NCBI RefSeq assembly: GCF_002205795.1
Contig: NZ_NIUY01000001.1
Coordinates: 310,001 to 374,000, forward strand
Reading direction: 5' to 3'
DNA from: Chryseobacterium sp. VAUSW3
GTDB lineage: Bacteria; Bacteroidota; Bacteroidia; Flavobacteriales; Weeksellaceae
Length of the DNA: 64,000 bases
Below, in pieces: positions 53,877 through 62,641 of the stretch. Both the position numbers and the translations under genes were made by a program. The notes beneath the pieces are model-generated. The model had not been told where the DNA came from and ran no database searches. It was given only the letters and a program-made list of their open reading frames with translations. The first letter of the stretch is position 1, and every line of letters starts with the position of its first letter.

Positions 53877-56800
53877 TTATTTTCTGATTTTCTTCGTGAA
53901 ATAATCACCGTCTTTAGCTTTGGCTTTGAGCAGATACATTCCGTTTAGCAGCGACTCGGCGTTGAAACGGATTTCATTTGATTTACCCTTTACCGTATGC
54001 AGCAGTCGGCCCGATGCATCATAAAGTTCCAGATATTCAAGATTCCCGGCCTGAGAACGAACCACAAAATCACTGTGATCCCGGTACACCTCGATGCCGT
54101 TTTTCACAGACAGCGCTGTAGCCAGTTTCTGCTCTTTTAGATACACAATTTCGAAACGGTTGGTAAACTCGCCCGCTTCACTGCTGAAAACATAATCACC
54201 CTCCGTAAGGTCGGCGATCACTCCCAACTGTTTGTCTTTAAGATAAACCGACTGTCCCACGGCGAAAACCCCTTCTCTGTCAACCGCCTGAATCTTATAC
54301 GTGCCCGCAGTGAAATGACGGAGTCCTAACTGCACAACATCTCCTGTGGTAAATGCACTTCTGCCGTTAATCACCACTTTCGCATCACCGGCAAAAGAGA
54401 AGAGCGCATCCGAAGCTGAGGAATTCGGAATTCTGGAATCCTCTTTTCCGAAATCTGTTTTGCCCGCCTCAAAATAGGCAATGCCGTTCTGAATGGTAAA
54501 CCCGTCAGGCTTTACGAGCTGAAGACGGTAACGGTTCCTGTCTGATGATTTTCCGAAAAATACGGTATCGGTGTTGGAAGTTCTGCGCATGCTGTTGTTG
54601 TAGTTCAGCTGGGCTCCCGCACCTGTAGCCCGTACCATAAATGCCTGACTTACTTTGATAACTCGGTTCGGAATCTTGGTCCCTTTTGGTCCTGTACCGT
54701 TACCCGGTGCGGCAATCCCAAAACCGTCGGTATCTGTGGCTGCATTGAAGAGGGCGTAACTGTAGCCCTGGTAAGCCCCTCCCATTTGGGTGTAAATATC
54801 ATTTACACTGTTGTCCCAGAATCTGAAGGTCGGATCAATCAGCGCCGTAGTTGAATTGGCATAGAGCTCTATAAGATCCAGGTTAGATGGATAAGGGTTT
54901 CCGGCAAGATTATAACCGCGTCCCGTGGTGTAGGTAGGGAATACCAGGGAGATATCGCCGTTGTTGGGAACTCCTTTATACTGAGCGACATCCACCGGGA
55001 GGTCATCTCCTGAAAGATCTACGTAAGCCAATCGTGGTTCTCTTACCGAAAATCCTTTTGCGACCACCCCATAATCAGTAGACGTAGCATTCACAAAAGA
55101 GTTGGTACTTTCTCTGAGTACCGTAACGAACGGAACATTGGCCGCATTGTTACCGTAAATCATTTTCATATTCTGTCCTGCGACCGGCGAAGAGACAAAA
55201 TTGTATTCTTTGCGGGCTTCGGTTAGGGTATGATGGCGTCTTACGGTCACCGGAGTGGTATTGTTTACATTATTAATCTGCTTCAGGTTACCGTCCGACA
55301 TTACAATCAGGTTACCGTTGTTAATTACATCGGTAAGGACTTCTACAAAGGTATCCGGCGAAACAGTCAGTGTAGCGCCAGGGTTTACCGTACAGCTGCA
55401 GGCCGCAATGCTTCCGTTGGCGGTATCATAATCTGCGGCGATCACCGCGCTCAGGCCATTATTGCTTGGCAGGCCGTTGCTCCATCCAGCAGATGAATAA
55501 GTCGAGGTTCCGCCAATCGTAATGGTTGCAGACGATGGAGTGGAATTCGTACACGACCCATTGGTCACGTTGATGATTCTGAGCGTCTGGTCTGTGGTGG
55601 CGTTAAGAATAGCGATCTGTGAAGATCCGCTCGCCGGAACGCTCATCATTTCCACAGGGCCGTTATTGATGGTGTACACCACAATATGACCCGGTGTTCC
55701 GCTGATGGTAAAGATCGCTGAGGTGTTGCTGCAGATTTGTCCGCTGCCCACCACAGATACTGTAGCAACCGGCAGCGCGGTCACAGTAACCGATTGGGAA
55801 GCCGACATCGCAGTTCCGCATCCTGAATTTAAAGTGTAGGTAATAATGGCCGTTCCCTCAGCAACACCATAAACAATACCCGTGCTGTTCACAATGGCAA
55901 CGGCAGGATTGCTGCTGCTCCAGGTACCGCCTTGGGTTCCGTTGGTCGTATATATAACGGCTGATCCCACGCAAACCACATTATTGCTGTACGAAACGGT
56001 TCCTGCATTCACATCAGGATTTACGGTAATGTCTGCCGTGGCGGAAGCCGGTGTCCCGCAACCGGAGTTGAGGGTATAGGTAATCGTGGCTGTCCCGGGA
56101 GCGACACCGGTAACTACACCCGCACTATCCACCGTCGCAACACTGGTATTGCTGCTGCTCCAGGTTCCCCCTGCGGTTCCGTTGCTGGAATACGTCGCTG
56201 TTCCGCCGATACAGATCGAATTCGAAGTATAGGAAACAGTGCCGGCAGAAACCGGAGGATATACGGTCATGGTAATGATATTGGAAGTCGCGGGTGAACC
56301 CGTAAGACACGGAACAGCGTTGGAAGTCATAATCACCCTTACCTGATCTCCGCTATTTAATGTGGCTGTTGTAAAAGATGCTCCGGTAGCCCCGGTCACT
56401 GACGTTCCGTTAATCTGCCACTGGTAAGTTGGGGCAGTACCTCCGTTTACGGCGCTTGCCGTAAAAGTTACGGGGGTTCCTGAACACACACTGGTTCCCG
56501 GACTGGCAGCGATCGTTACACCGGCCTGTAAAATAGGATTGACCGTCACCGATACCGGGGTTTTTGGGGAGATGCTGCCGCAGTTTGAAATCTGAGCCGC
56601 ATAATAGGTACCGGTGACCAACGTAGTGTTGGCCGCAAGAGGCGTCGCCGAACTGGCCGTGTTGAACCATTGAATCATATGGGACGGATTGCTCACTGTT
56701 GCCTGAAGAGCAGACACTGCAGCACCGGTACAGAAATTCTGAACGGACGTCGCGGCAGGAGCTGGAGGTGTTTTACATTCAAAAATTCTTAAATTATCCA

Positions 56801-57293
56801 TTCTGGCCAACTCATTATTACCAATAATGACTGTAGGTACCAGGAATACGGTGACCGTCGGAGAATTATTAAATTTCGACATCGACAGAGTGAAAGCAGT
56901 CCATGTAAGCGTATTTCCATATTCCCCCAAATAATCCGCAGAAGCCGTGTTAAACGCAGGTACCGTACCGCTGGTGTTGGCGTATACTTCCCATTTGGTT
57001 TTGTCTCCATATCCGTCAAAGGAAAGGAACAGGTTGGTGAAACCTGCGGTTGAAACCTGTAACCGGATATAAGTCGTCTTATTCTTATTGACAGAAGTGG
57101 TGAGAGACTGACCTGGATTGCCACCGGCCACAAAAGTAAAATCAGTAGCATTCACGAGGGTAATGGAAGGGCTTCCAACAGCACCCGGATCAGAGTTAAG
57201 GTTTCCTTCAAACTGGTACTTTACCAAATCTGAGGTTTGACCGTAATACATCATCGCCAGCAGAAATGTAAGGAATAAGGAAATTTTTTTCAT
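53877..57293 (-). CDS. T9SS-secreted protein with tandem Ig-like repeats
   Basis: A 1138-residue protein. MKKISLFLTFLLAMMYYGQ is the signal peptide. N-terminal jelly-roll-like domain (about 20-180), then FN3/Ig-type units, then two tandem Big_2-type repeats of about 83 residues (SVSYTSNSICIGG and then NAGTVSYSNNVVCVG; each with GGTWSSSN). The shared module starts near 638 (NNGNLIVMSDGNLKQINN) and ends in a T9SS sorting domain (YLELYDASGRLLHTVKG, NGMYLLKAKAKDGDY) with terminal KKIRK. The start is ATG 57293. Confidence 0.88.
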   Translation of the reverse strand: MKKISLFLTFLLAMMYYGQTSDLVKYQFEGNLNSDPGAVGSPSITLVNATDFTFVAGGNPGQSLTTSVNKNKTTYIRLQVSTAGFTNLFLSFDGYGDKTKWEVYANTSGTVPAFNTASADYLGEYGNTLTWTAFTLSMSKFNNSPTVTVFLVPTVIIGNNELARMDNLRIFECKTPPAPAATSVQNFCTGAAVSALQATVSNPSHMIQWFNTASSATPLAANTTLVTGTYYAAQISNCGSISPKTPVSVTVNPILQAGVTIAASPGTSVCSGTPVTFTASAVNGGTAPTYQWQINGTSVTGATGASFTTATLNSGDQVRVIMTSNAVPCLTGSPATSNIITMTVYPPVSAGTVSYTSNSICIGGTATYSSNGTAGGTWSSSNTSVATVDSAGVVTGVAPGTATITYTLNSGCGTPASATADITVNPDVNAGTVSYSNNVVCVGSAVIYTTNGTQGGTWSSSNPAVAIVNSTGIVYGVAEGTAIITYTLNSGCGTAMSASQSVTVTALPVATVSVVGSGQICSNTSAIFTISGTPGHIVVYTINNGPVEMMSVPASGSSQIAILNATTDQTLRIINVTNGSCTNSTPSSATITIGGTSTYSSAGWSNGLPSNNGLSAVIAADYDTANGSIAACSCTVNPGATLTVSPDTFVEVLTDVINNGNLIVMSDGNLKQINNVNNTTPVTVRRHHTLTEARKEYNFVSSPVAGQNMKMIYGNNAANVPFVTVLRESTNSFVNATSTDYGVVAKGFSVREPRLAYVDLSGDDLPVDVAQYKGVPNNGDISLVFPTYTTGRGYNLAGNPYPSNLDLIELYANSTTALIDPTFRFWDNSVNDIYTQMGGAYQGYSYALFNAATDTDGFGIAAPGNGTGPKGTKIPNRVIKVSQAFMVRATGAGAQLNYNNSMRRTSNTDTVFFGKSSDRNRYRLQLVKPDGFTIQNGIAYFEAGKTDFGKEDSRIPNSSASDALFSFAGDAKVVINGRSAFTTGDVVQLGLRHFTAGTYKIQAVDREGVFAVGQSVYLKDKQLGVIADLTEGDYVFSSEAGEFTNRFEIVYLKEQKLATALSVKNGIEVYRDHSDFVVRSQAGNLEYLELYDASGRLLHTVKGKSNEIRFNAESLLNGMYLLKAKAKDGDYFTKKIRK

Positions 57294-57449
57294 ATAAATG
57301 AGTTTCAAATTGTTTAACACAAAAACGCTCCGGAACAGTTCCAGAGATACTTAAGATTCTTTTTTCAGGGGATTTGTGTTTTTTTAAGGCCTGCAATAAC
57401 CGAACCAATTCATTGCCATTTAGCAATTTATTGCCCGGTTTTACGGGTG

Positions 57450-57457
57450 CAAATATA
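57450..57457 (-). promoter_or_regulatory. TAnnTTTG -7 box for the 1138-residue gene
   Basis: Minus-strand TATATTTG, 157 bases before ATG 57293. The leader begins with a CCCG/CGGG stem (57434-57447). Confidence 0.55.
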
Positions 57458-57545
57458 TGCAAATTTGTTAACAAAGTTTTAACATCCTTATCTTTATGTT
57501 AAATAAAAGTGCAGGCTGAGGTTAAGAGTGAGGCTGAGGTCGGGA

Positions 57546-57581
57546 TAAAAATAATGAGCGCCCAAAACGGACGCTCATTAT
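57546..57581 (-). terminator. Terminator after the 1498-residue T9SS gene
   Basis: ATAATGAGCG (57551-57560) pairs with CGCTCATTAT (57572-57581); T run on the minus strand. Confidence 0.8.
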
Positions 57582-57598
57582 GATACAGTTTTATATGA

Positions 57599-60500
57599 TT
57601 ATTTCCTGATTTTCTTCGTGATGTGCTCCCCGTCTTTCAGATGAGCTTTCACGACATAGATTCCTTCCTGTAACCGGTCTGCGCTGAATCTCAGCACCCT
57701 TTCTCTGCCCTGTCCAGAGATTACCAGCCTTCCTGAGGCATCATACACCTCCACCCTGCTGATGATGCGGTCGGAAGAACGCACTACAAAATCTGCGGCA
57801 TCGCGGTAGATCTCAATCTGCCCCTTCACGGCCGTATCGGCAGCCAGCACCAGCGCCGGTGTATATACAATTTCGAAACGGTCGGTATATTCACCGGCTT
57901 CACTTTCGAATACATAATCCCCCTTCGTAAGGTCGGTGATGATGCCCATGGTTTTGTCTTTCAGATAAATCGCCTGTCCTCTGGCAAATTCCCCTTCTTC
58001 ATCTACGGCCTGAATGGTGTAGCTTCCGGCAGTATAATGCCTTGTGCCGAGCGTCAGCACATCTTCAGCAGTAAAACTGCTTCTACCGTTGATGACCACT
58101 TTAGCATCTCCCGCATAGGTGAATAAAGCGTCGGAGGCGGAAGAATTCGGGATTCTGGTATCCTCGATTCCGAACTCGTTATTTCCTGCATCGAAATACG
58201 CAATGGCGTTCTGTATGGTGAAGCCATCGGCTTTTACAAGCTGCAGTCGGTAGCGGTTTCTCGGAGACTCTTTTCCGAAAAATTCAGTACCTGCATTGGT
58301 CGTGCGGCGCATGGAGTTCCTGAAGCTCAGCTGCGCTCCTGCCGCATTTGCCCTTACCATGAACCCCTGGCTTACTTTGATCACTCTGCCCGGTTTTTTC
58401 AATCCCTCAGGACCGCCGGTTCCGTTTCCTGGCGCGACAATTCCATATCCTGCGGTTGCGTCTGTAGCGGCATTGAAGATGGCGTAACTGTACCCCTGAT
58501 AGGCACCACCCATCTGTACATAGATATCATTCACCACATTGTCCCAGAACCTGAACTCCGGATGAATGTTTTTAGTATTGGGGTCATTATATAGTTCCAC
58601 GATATCCATATTGGAAGGATAAGGATTTCCCGCAAGGTTATATCCTCTTCCCGGAGTATAGGAAAGCGACAGGAGGATATCGCCGTTGTTCGGTTTGCCT
58701 TTAAATTGGGCTTCGTTGCTGGCGATACCCTCTGCAGGAACTCCTTCATAGGCCATCCTTGCTTCCCTTACCGCAAAACCTTTGGCCGGAATGCCATAGT
58801 CTGCCGGTACTGCATTAACAAAACTGTTGGTAGGCTCGCGCAATACGGTTACTGCCGGCACATTAGCGGCATCATTGCCAAAAATATGCTTCATGGTGAA
58901 AGGAGATACCAGCGCCACCGGTGAGGAAAGGAAATTATATTCCCGTCGAGATGGAGTCGAATTCGGCGACCAGGTAAATTCTCTTCTAACTTTGATATCG
59001 CCGGTGTTTTCTGCGTCTTTAAAGTTTTGCTTAAGGTTTCCGTCTGACTTTACAATCAGATCCCCGTAATTGGTAATTGCATTTTCAACCTGTACGTAAG
59101 TACCAGTGGAAACAGTTAATTTAGCTCCAGTATTTACGACACATTCACAGGTGTTAAAACTTCCGGAGATACTGGTATCATAATTTCCATTGATAATGGC
59201 TTTCTTACTTATCGTTGGCGGAGTTCCGTCACCGGACCATGCTGCACCGTTCCAGATTTTCGTAGAAGTGTTATCTACAATCATCACATTATCCAGAGCC
59301 CAAATTCTGGCATCGTTCGTGGATTTCATGACGATTCTTGTCAACAGCATTGCAGTTTTTGGAAGACCTTTAATAAAATAACGCGAACTGGGTTTAAAGG
59401 ATCCGTTGTTGCCATTGGCTGCAATGATGGTAGGCGAGAACGATTCATCATAATTTTTTATATATTCCGGATTATTCACACCGAAAGGCCAACTTATCTT
59501 ATTACTTGCGTTAATTCTTATTTGAGGATACCAAGTTGCGCCATTATCAGGGCTTACTTCAAATAAAATATAGTCTCCGGTCGCAGGACCTTCTGTGCTG
59601 GTATACCCAAAAGCTGCCAAATCGACTATGAGATAAGGATCTTCAGTTGCAGATAAATTTACTGCGTCAAAATTCACGGTTGTAAAGGCGTTAAATACCT
59701 GTAAAGACTGGCCGTCGACAAATTTATTAGCAAGGACTTCCTTAGCGTACGCCTTACCTCCTGTAATAACGGAAAAAGTATCGGGCTTTAAAGGATCCTC
59801 TGTCACGCTATACGTATAGGTGGGCGAAGCGGGGGTTGCCTCAAAATTCTGGATTCTAACGATACTGAAGCCATCACAGGTCGTGAAATCATTTACCGTA
59901 CCCTTAATTCTAAAAGTGTAATTGGGTTTGATCGGATCATTGCTGGTGATCGTGATGGTAGCCCATTTATCTCCTATTGGATTTGATGCGTTGAAACGAA
60001 CAGTAAATGATCTCGAAGCGCCCGCACCCAGATTTTCCTGAGAAGTTATTGGATTCAGGATCTCAAAAACACCTGTGGCGGTGTCATTTACGAGGGACAT
60101 CCCCGTCACCTGCAGTGTCGCTGATCCCACGTTTTTAATCACGAATGTTTTGTCAATATAGTTACCATTGGTCGCTATTCCGAAATAGGTATTATCAAAC
60201 TGTTCGGGAGTAGCATCTCCCGGATTGATTTCGATTCCATTTCCACTCACAATAATCTCGCGCTTTTTCGCTTTTTCTCCTGCCGTTATAGAATGGGACT
60301 GACCATCCGCAAAGAGGGTGGCTTTAATATTGATAACGCTGTTCTTGGGTTTTCCGTTTGAGCCTGACCAAGTTTGCGATTCGCTATCGAAATAGTAATT
60401 AAAAAATGAACTTTCAGTTCCTACTATATCACTTGCGTTATACGTCGCGTTTACCTCGTACTTGGGATTTGCACTTAGGGCAATGCCTGTCTGACCCAGC

Positions 60501-62095
60501 TCCCAATACCGGTCAAGATAATTGGTATCCGATTCAATTTTTTTCTTATTAAAAACTTTTACATGAAAATACCCATTTCCCGTGATCTTAGTTTTTAATT
60601 CAATAGGCGAATACTGCATACCATTGGTACTGTTTTCAGAATCCCCAACCGGAAAAATGAAAGAAGAAAAACTGCTGTTAACCGATTTCCTTAACACACC
60701 CCCATTATCCCCGTCAGCGATGATATAATTACTTGCTTGAGGTGCAGCCTGTACAATGGATCCGCCACCAGCAGATCCAATGGTCAAAGTACTTTTATAC
60801 AGATCCAAAATACCTTTCTGTAAATTAAGCTGATTGAGAACAGTAAGATTGGTGCCGAGGACTGCGCCGATCTTTCCGGATTCACGGTTGATATTAAGAT
60901 TCCTGATGTAACGGTCGGTTGCGAAACGTAACGTTCCGATGCTACCGTTCCCTAATATTGTCAAATCAGATGTATTTGCTGCGGTAAGCTCAGTTACTCC
61001 CCAAAACCTGCCATCCCCCGAAACGGTATTTGCAATTCCAGGTGTTCCTAAAGTAAGGAGCTTATTGTTGATATAAAAACGGTCCAGGTCGGATGTAAAC
61101 TGAACAACATCACCACCTAAAGGCGCAGTAATGGTTAGATTATTATTTATTACAATCTGTGACCCACCTGATCCGTCTGCTGCCAATTTGACATAATGGA
61201 GCAACAACGGGTTAGTTGAATTAATCTGCTGCTGCGAAGCGTCCCTGGCAAAAACCACCGCCCTGTTATTGGGGTTAAAAACAGCCGCATCCAAGACAGA
61301 AAAGTTTCCCTTCAGATAGAGATCGTCCCCATAAGTGCCGCCTAGATTGACTTTTGCGTTATTCTGAACCGTAAAATTTCCCGAAACTCCCCTTGGACCG
61401 CTCAACGTAAGAGTAGTGGAATTTTGTACAATGACATTGTCCGGAACACCCAAGCCTGCAGTTACCGTATTCGTGCCCCCTCCCGTCCATTCATTTCCCG
61501 CAGGATAAGTTGTAGTGGTATCATATATCAAAGTTGAATTGCTACCATATATTGGAGTATCGGCAAAATACCCCCCGTTTTTAATCTGTACAATACCATT
61601 TAACGTTAAGGTATTACCCGTATTCAAATAAATTCCTGCTTCGGTTTGAAGATTTACAGAAATGGTCCTGCTCGTATGTAACTTAATCCCTCCGCCAGGT
61701 TTCACTACAACATTACGAGGCCTGGAAGCTTGGGGAATTGGCCAAAACGCCGCAGTATTAAAAACGTCGTAAATCGACGCACCATTATCAAAAACTAAAG
61801 TTGCGGCTGCATCGTAGGTAAAAGAAGTTCCGCCCGCAAATCCCCCGGTGTTGATCTGAAAACTGCCAATGACCATAGTCGCAGCAGTTCTCGTTATGGG
61901 TGAATTTACAGAAACAGTATGACCGGCGTTGATAATTACCTGTTCATTGTCTGCAGGAACCATCCCTCCTATCCAGGTGGTTCCTGAATTCCAGTTTCCG
62001 TCCTGGGCAGACTGGATCTGTGCGCCTGTTATTATTGATGCGAACAAAAGCAGAAGGAATAATCCTGCTTTAAGCGAAGGTAATTTTTCTTTCAT
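57599..62095 (-). CDS. T9SS-secreted protein with beta-helix and choice-of-anchor D-like domain
   Basis: A 1498-residue protein. The signal peptide is SLKAGLFLLLLFASIITGAQ. The N-terminal beta-helix-like module (about 20-560) is closely related to the one in the 2342-residue protein (GNWNSGTTWIGG, INAGHTV, INTGGFA, SNSTLIYDT). A choice-of-anchor D-like/HYDIN-type domain lies near 613-740 (IVSGNGIEINPGDATPEQF, FVIKNVG, ITSNDPIKPNYTF). The shared module starts near 988, and the T9SS sorting domain (VEVYDASGRLVISGQG) ends in KKIRK. ATG 62095 is used; the longer frame reaches into repeat-rich spacer. Confidence 0.88.
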   Translation of the reverse strand: MKEKLPSLKAGLFLLLLFASIITGAQIQSAQDGNWNSGTTWIGGMVPADNEQVIINAGHTVSVNSPITRTAATMVIGSFQINTGGFAGGTSFTYDAAATLVFDNGASIYDVFNTAAFWPIPQASRPRNVVVKPGGGIKLHTSRTISVNLQTEAGIYLNTGNTLTLNGIVQIKNGGYFADTPIYGSNSTLIYDTTTTYPAGNEWTGGGTNTVTAGLGVPDNVIVQNSTTLTLSGPRGVSGNFTVQNNAKVNLGGTYGDDLYLKGNFSVLDAAVFNPNNRAVVFARDASQQQINSTNPLLLHYVKLAADGSGGSQIVINNNLTITAPLGGDVVQFTSDLDRFYINNKLLTLGTPGIANTVSGDGRFWGVTELTAANTSDLTILGNGSIGTLRFATDRYIRNLNINRESGKIGAVLGTNLTVLNQLNLQKGILDLYKSTLTIGSAGGGSIVQAAPQASNYIIADGDNGGVLRKSVNSSFSSFIFPVGDSENSTNGMQYSPIELKTKITGNGYFHVKVFNKKKIESDTNYLDRYWELGQTGIALSANPKYEVNATYNASDIVGTESSFFNYYFDSESQTWSGSNGKPKNSVINIKATLFADGQSHSITAGEKAKKREIIVSGNGIEINPGDATPEQFDNTYFGIATNGNYIDKTFVIKNVGSATLQVTGMSLVNDTATGVFEILNPITSQENLGAGASRSFTVRFNASNPIGDKWATITITSNDPIKPNYTFRIKGTVNDFTTCDGFSIVRIQNFEATPASPTYTYSVTEDPLKPDTFSVITGGKAYAKEVLANKFVDGQSLQVFNAFTTVNFDAVNLSATEDPYLIVDLAAFGYTSTEGPATGDYILFEVSPDNGATWYPQIRINASNKISWPFGVNNPEYIKNYDESFSPTIIAANGNNGSFKPSSRYFIKGLPKTAMLLTRIVMKSTNDARIWALDNVMIVDNTSTKIWNGAAWSGDGTPPTISKKAIINGNYDTSISGSFNTCECVVNTGAKLTVSTGTYVQVENAITNYGDLIVKSDGNLKQNFKDAENTGDIKVRREFTWSPNSTPSRREYNFLSSPVALVSPFTMKHIFGNDAANVPAVTVLREPTNSFVNAVPADYGIPAKGFAVREARMAYEGVPAEGIASNEAQFKGKPNNGDILLSLSYTPGRGYNLAGNPYPSNMDIVELYNDPNTKNIHPEFRFWDNVVNDIYVQMGGAYQGYSYAIFNAATDATAGYGIVAPGNGTGGPEGLKKPGRVIKVSQGFMVRANAAGAQLSFRNSMRRTTNAGTEFFGKESPRNRYRLQLVKADGFTIQNAIAYFDAGNNEFGIEDTRIPNSSASDALFTYAGDAKVVINGRSSFTAEDVLTLGTRHYTAGSYTIQAVDEEGEFARGQAIYLKDKTMGIITDLTKGDYVFESEAGEYTDRFEIVYTPALVLAADTAVKGQIEIYRDAADFVVRSSDRIISRVEVYDASGRLVISGQGRERVLRFSADRLQEGIYVVKAHLKDGEHITKKIRK

Positions 62096-62251
62096 TGTGT
62101 ATATTATTTGTGTATGAAGCGCTTTGGGACACGCTCTTGTAAAGGTAACAAAAACCAAATTCATTCTTACCGTGTAATCACCCTTTTTATGAAAATTTTT
62201 AATAAGAACACTGTAAATAAAGTCTGAAAAGCGGTTTTTCTTACTTTTCAG

Positions 62252-62259
62252 CAAAGTTA
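62252..62259 (-). promoter_or_regulatory. TAnnTTTG -7 box for the 1498-residue gene
   Basis: Minus-strand TAACTTTG, 157 bases before ATG 62095. An 8-bp stem CTGAAAAG/CTTTTCAG (62224-62251) directly follows the box in the transcribed direction. Confidence 0.55.
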
Positions 62260-62593
62260 GTTCAGCGCTGTGACAAAACCTGACAACCAGTGGATTTTTG
62301 AGTGGATGAGTGATTGAGTATTTGAGTGCATAGTGGTTAGTGGCCTCAGCCCGCTCTCCAAAGTGTCCGCAATTCCGAGATACGCGGGATATTGCAGGAG
62401 AGTAGTTGAGTGGATGAGTGATTGAGTATTTGAGTGTTGAGTAGTGGAATAATTGATTCCGCTCACCGCTCTGCGAAGTATATCCACTTCGAAGCCTTGT
62501 TGTAACGATACATCTGTGGAGACGCTTAACGCGTGACAAAACATAGGGCATAAAAACAGACAGATCGGTAAGACCTGCCTACTCCGCTTTCAA
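62260..62593. repeat. Intergenic with TGAGTNNN octamer direct repeats
   Basis: A 30-base sequence occurs identically at 62299-62328 and 62407-62436. Both copies contain four tandem TGAGTNNN octamers (beginning TGAGTGGATGAGTGAT). Between and after them are small stems such as CGAAGT/ACTTCG. No gene is supported. Confidence 0.6.
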
Positions 62594-62620
62594 CAAAAAA
62601 GCCCGGGAATTCCGGGCTTT
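62594..62620 (-). terminator. Terminator after the last T9SS gene
   Basis: AAAGCCCGG and CCGGGCTTT form a stem around GAATT, with a T run on the minus strand, just after the stop of the gene at 62642. Confidence 0.85.
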
Positions 62621-62641
62621 ATCAGTATGGTCTCAGATGGT

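Noticed and set aside
62257-62544. 95-codon minus-strand frame upstream of the 1498-residue gene
   Set aside because: It is made largely of the TGAGTNNN repeat (translated STLKYSITHPLN-like words) and lacks a promoter; the longer start of the 1498-residue gene through it is rejected for the same reason.
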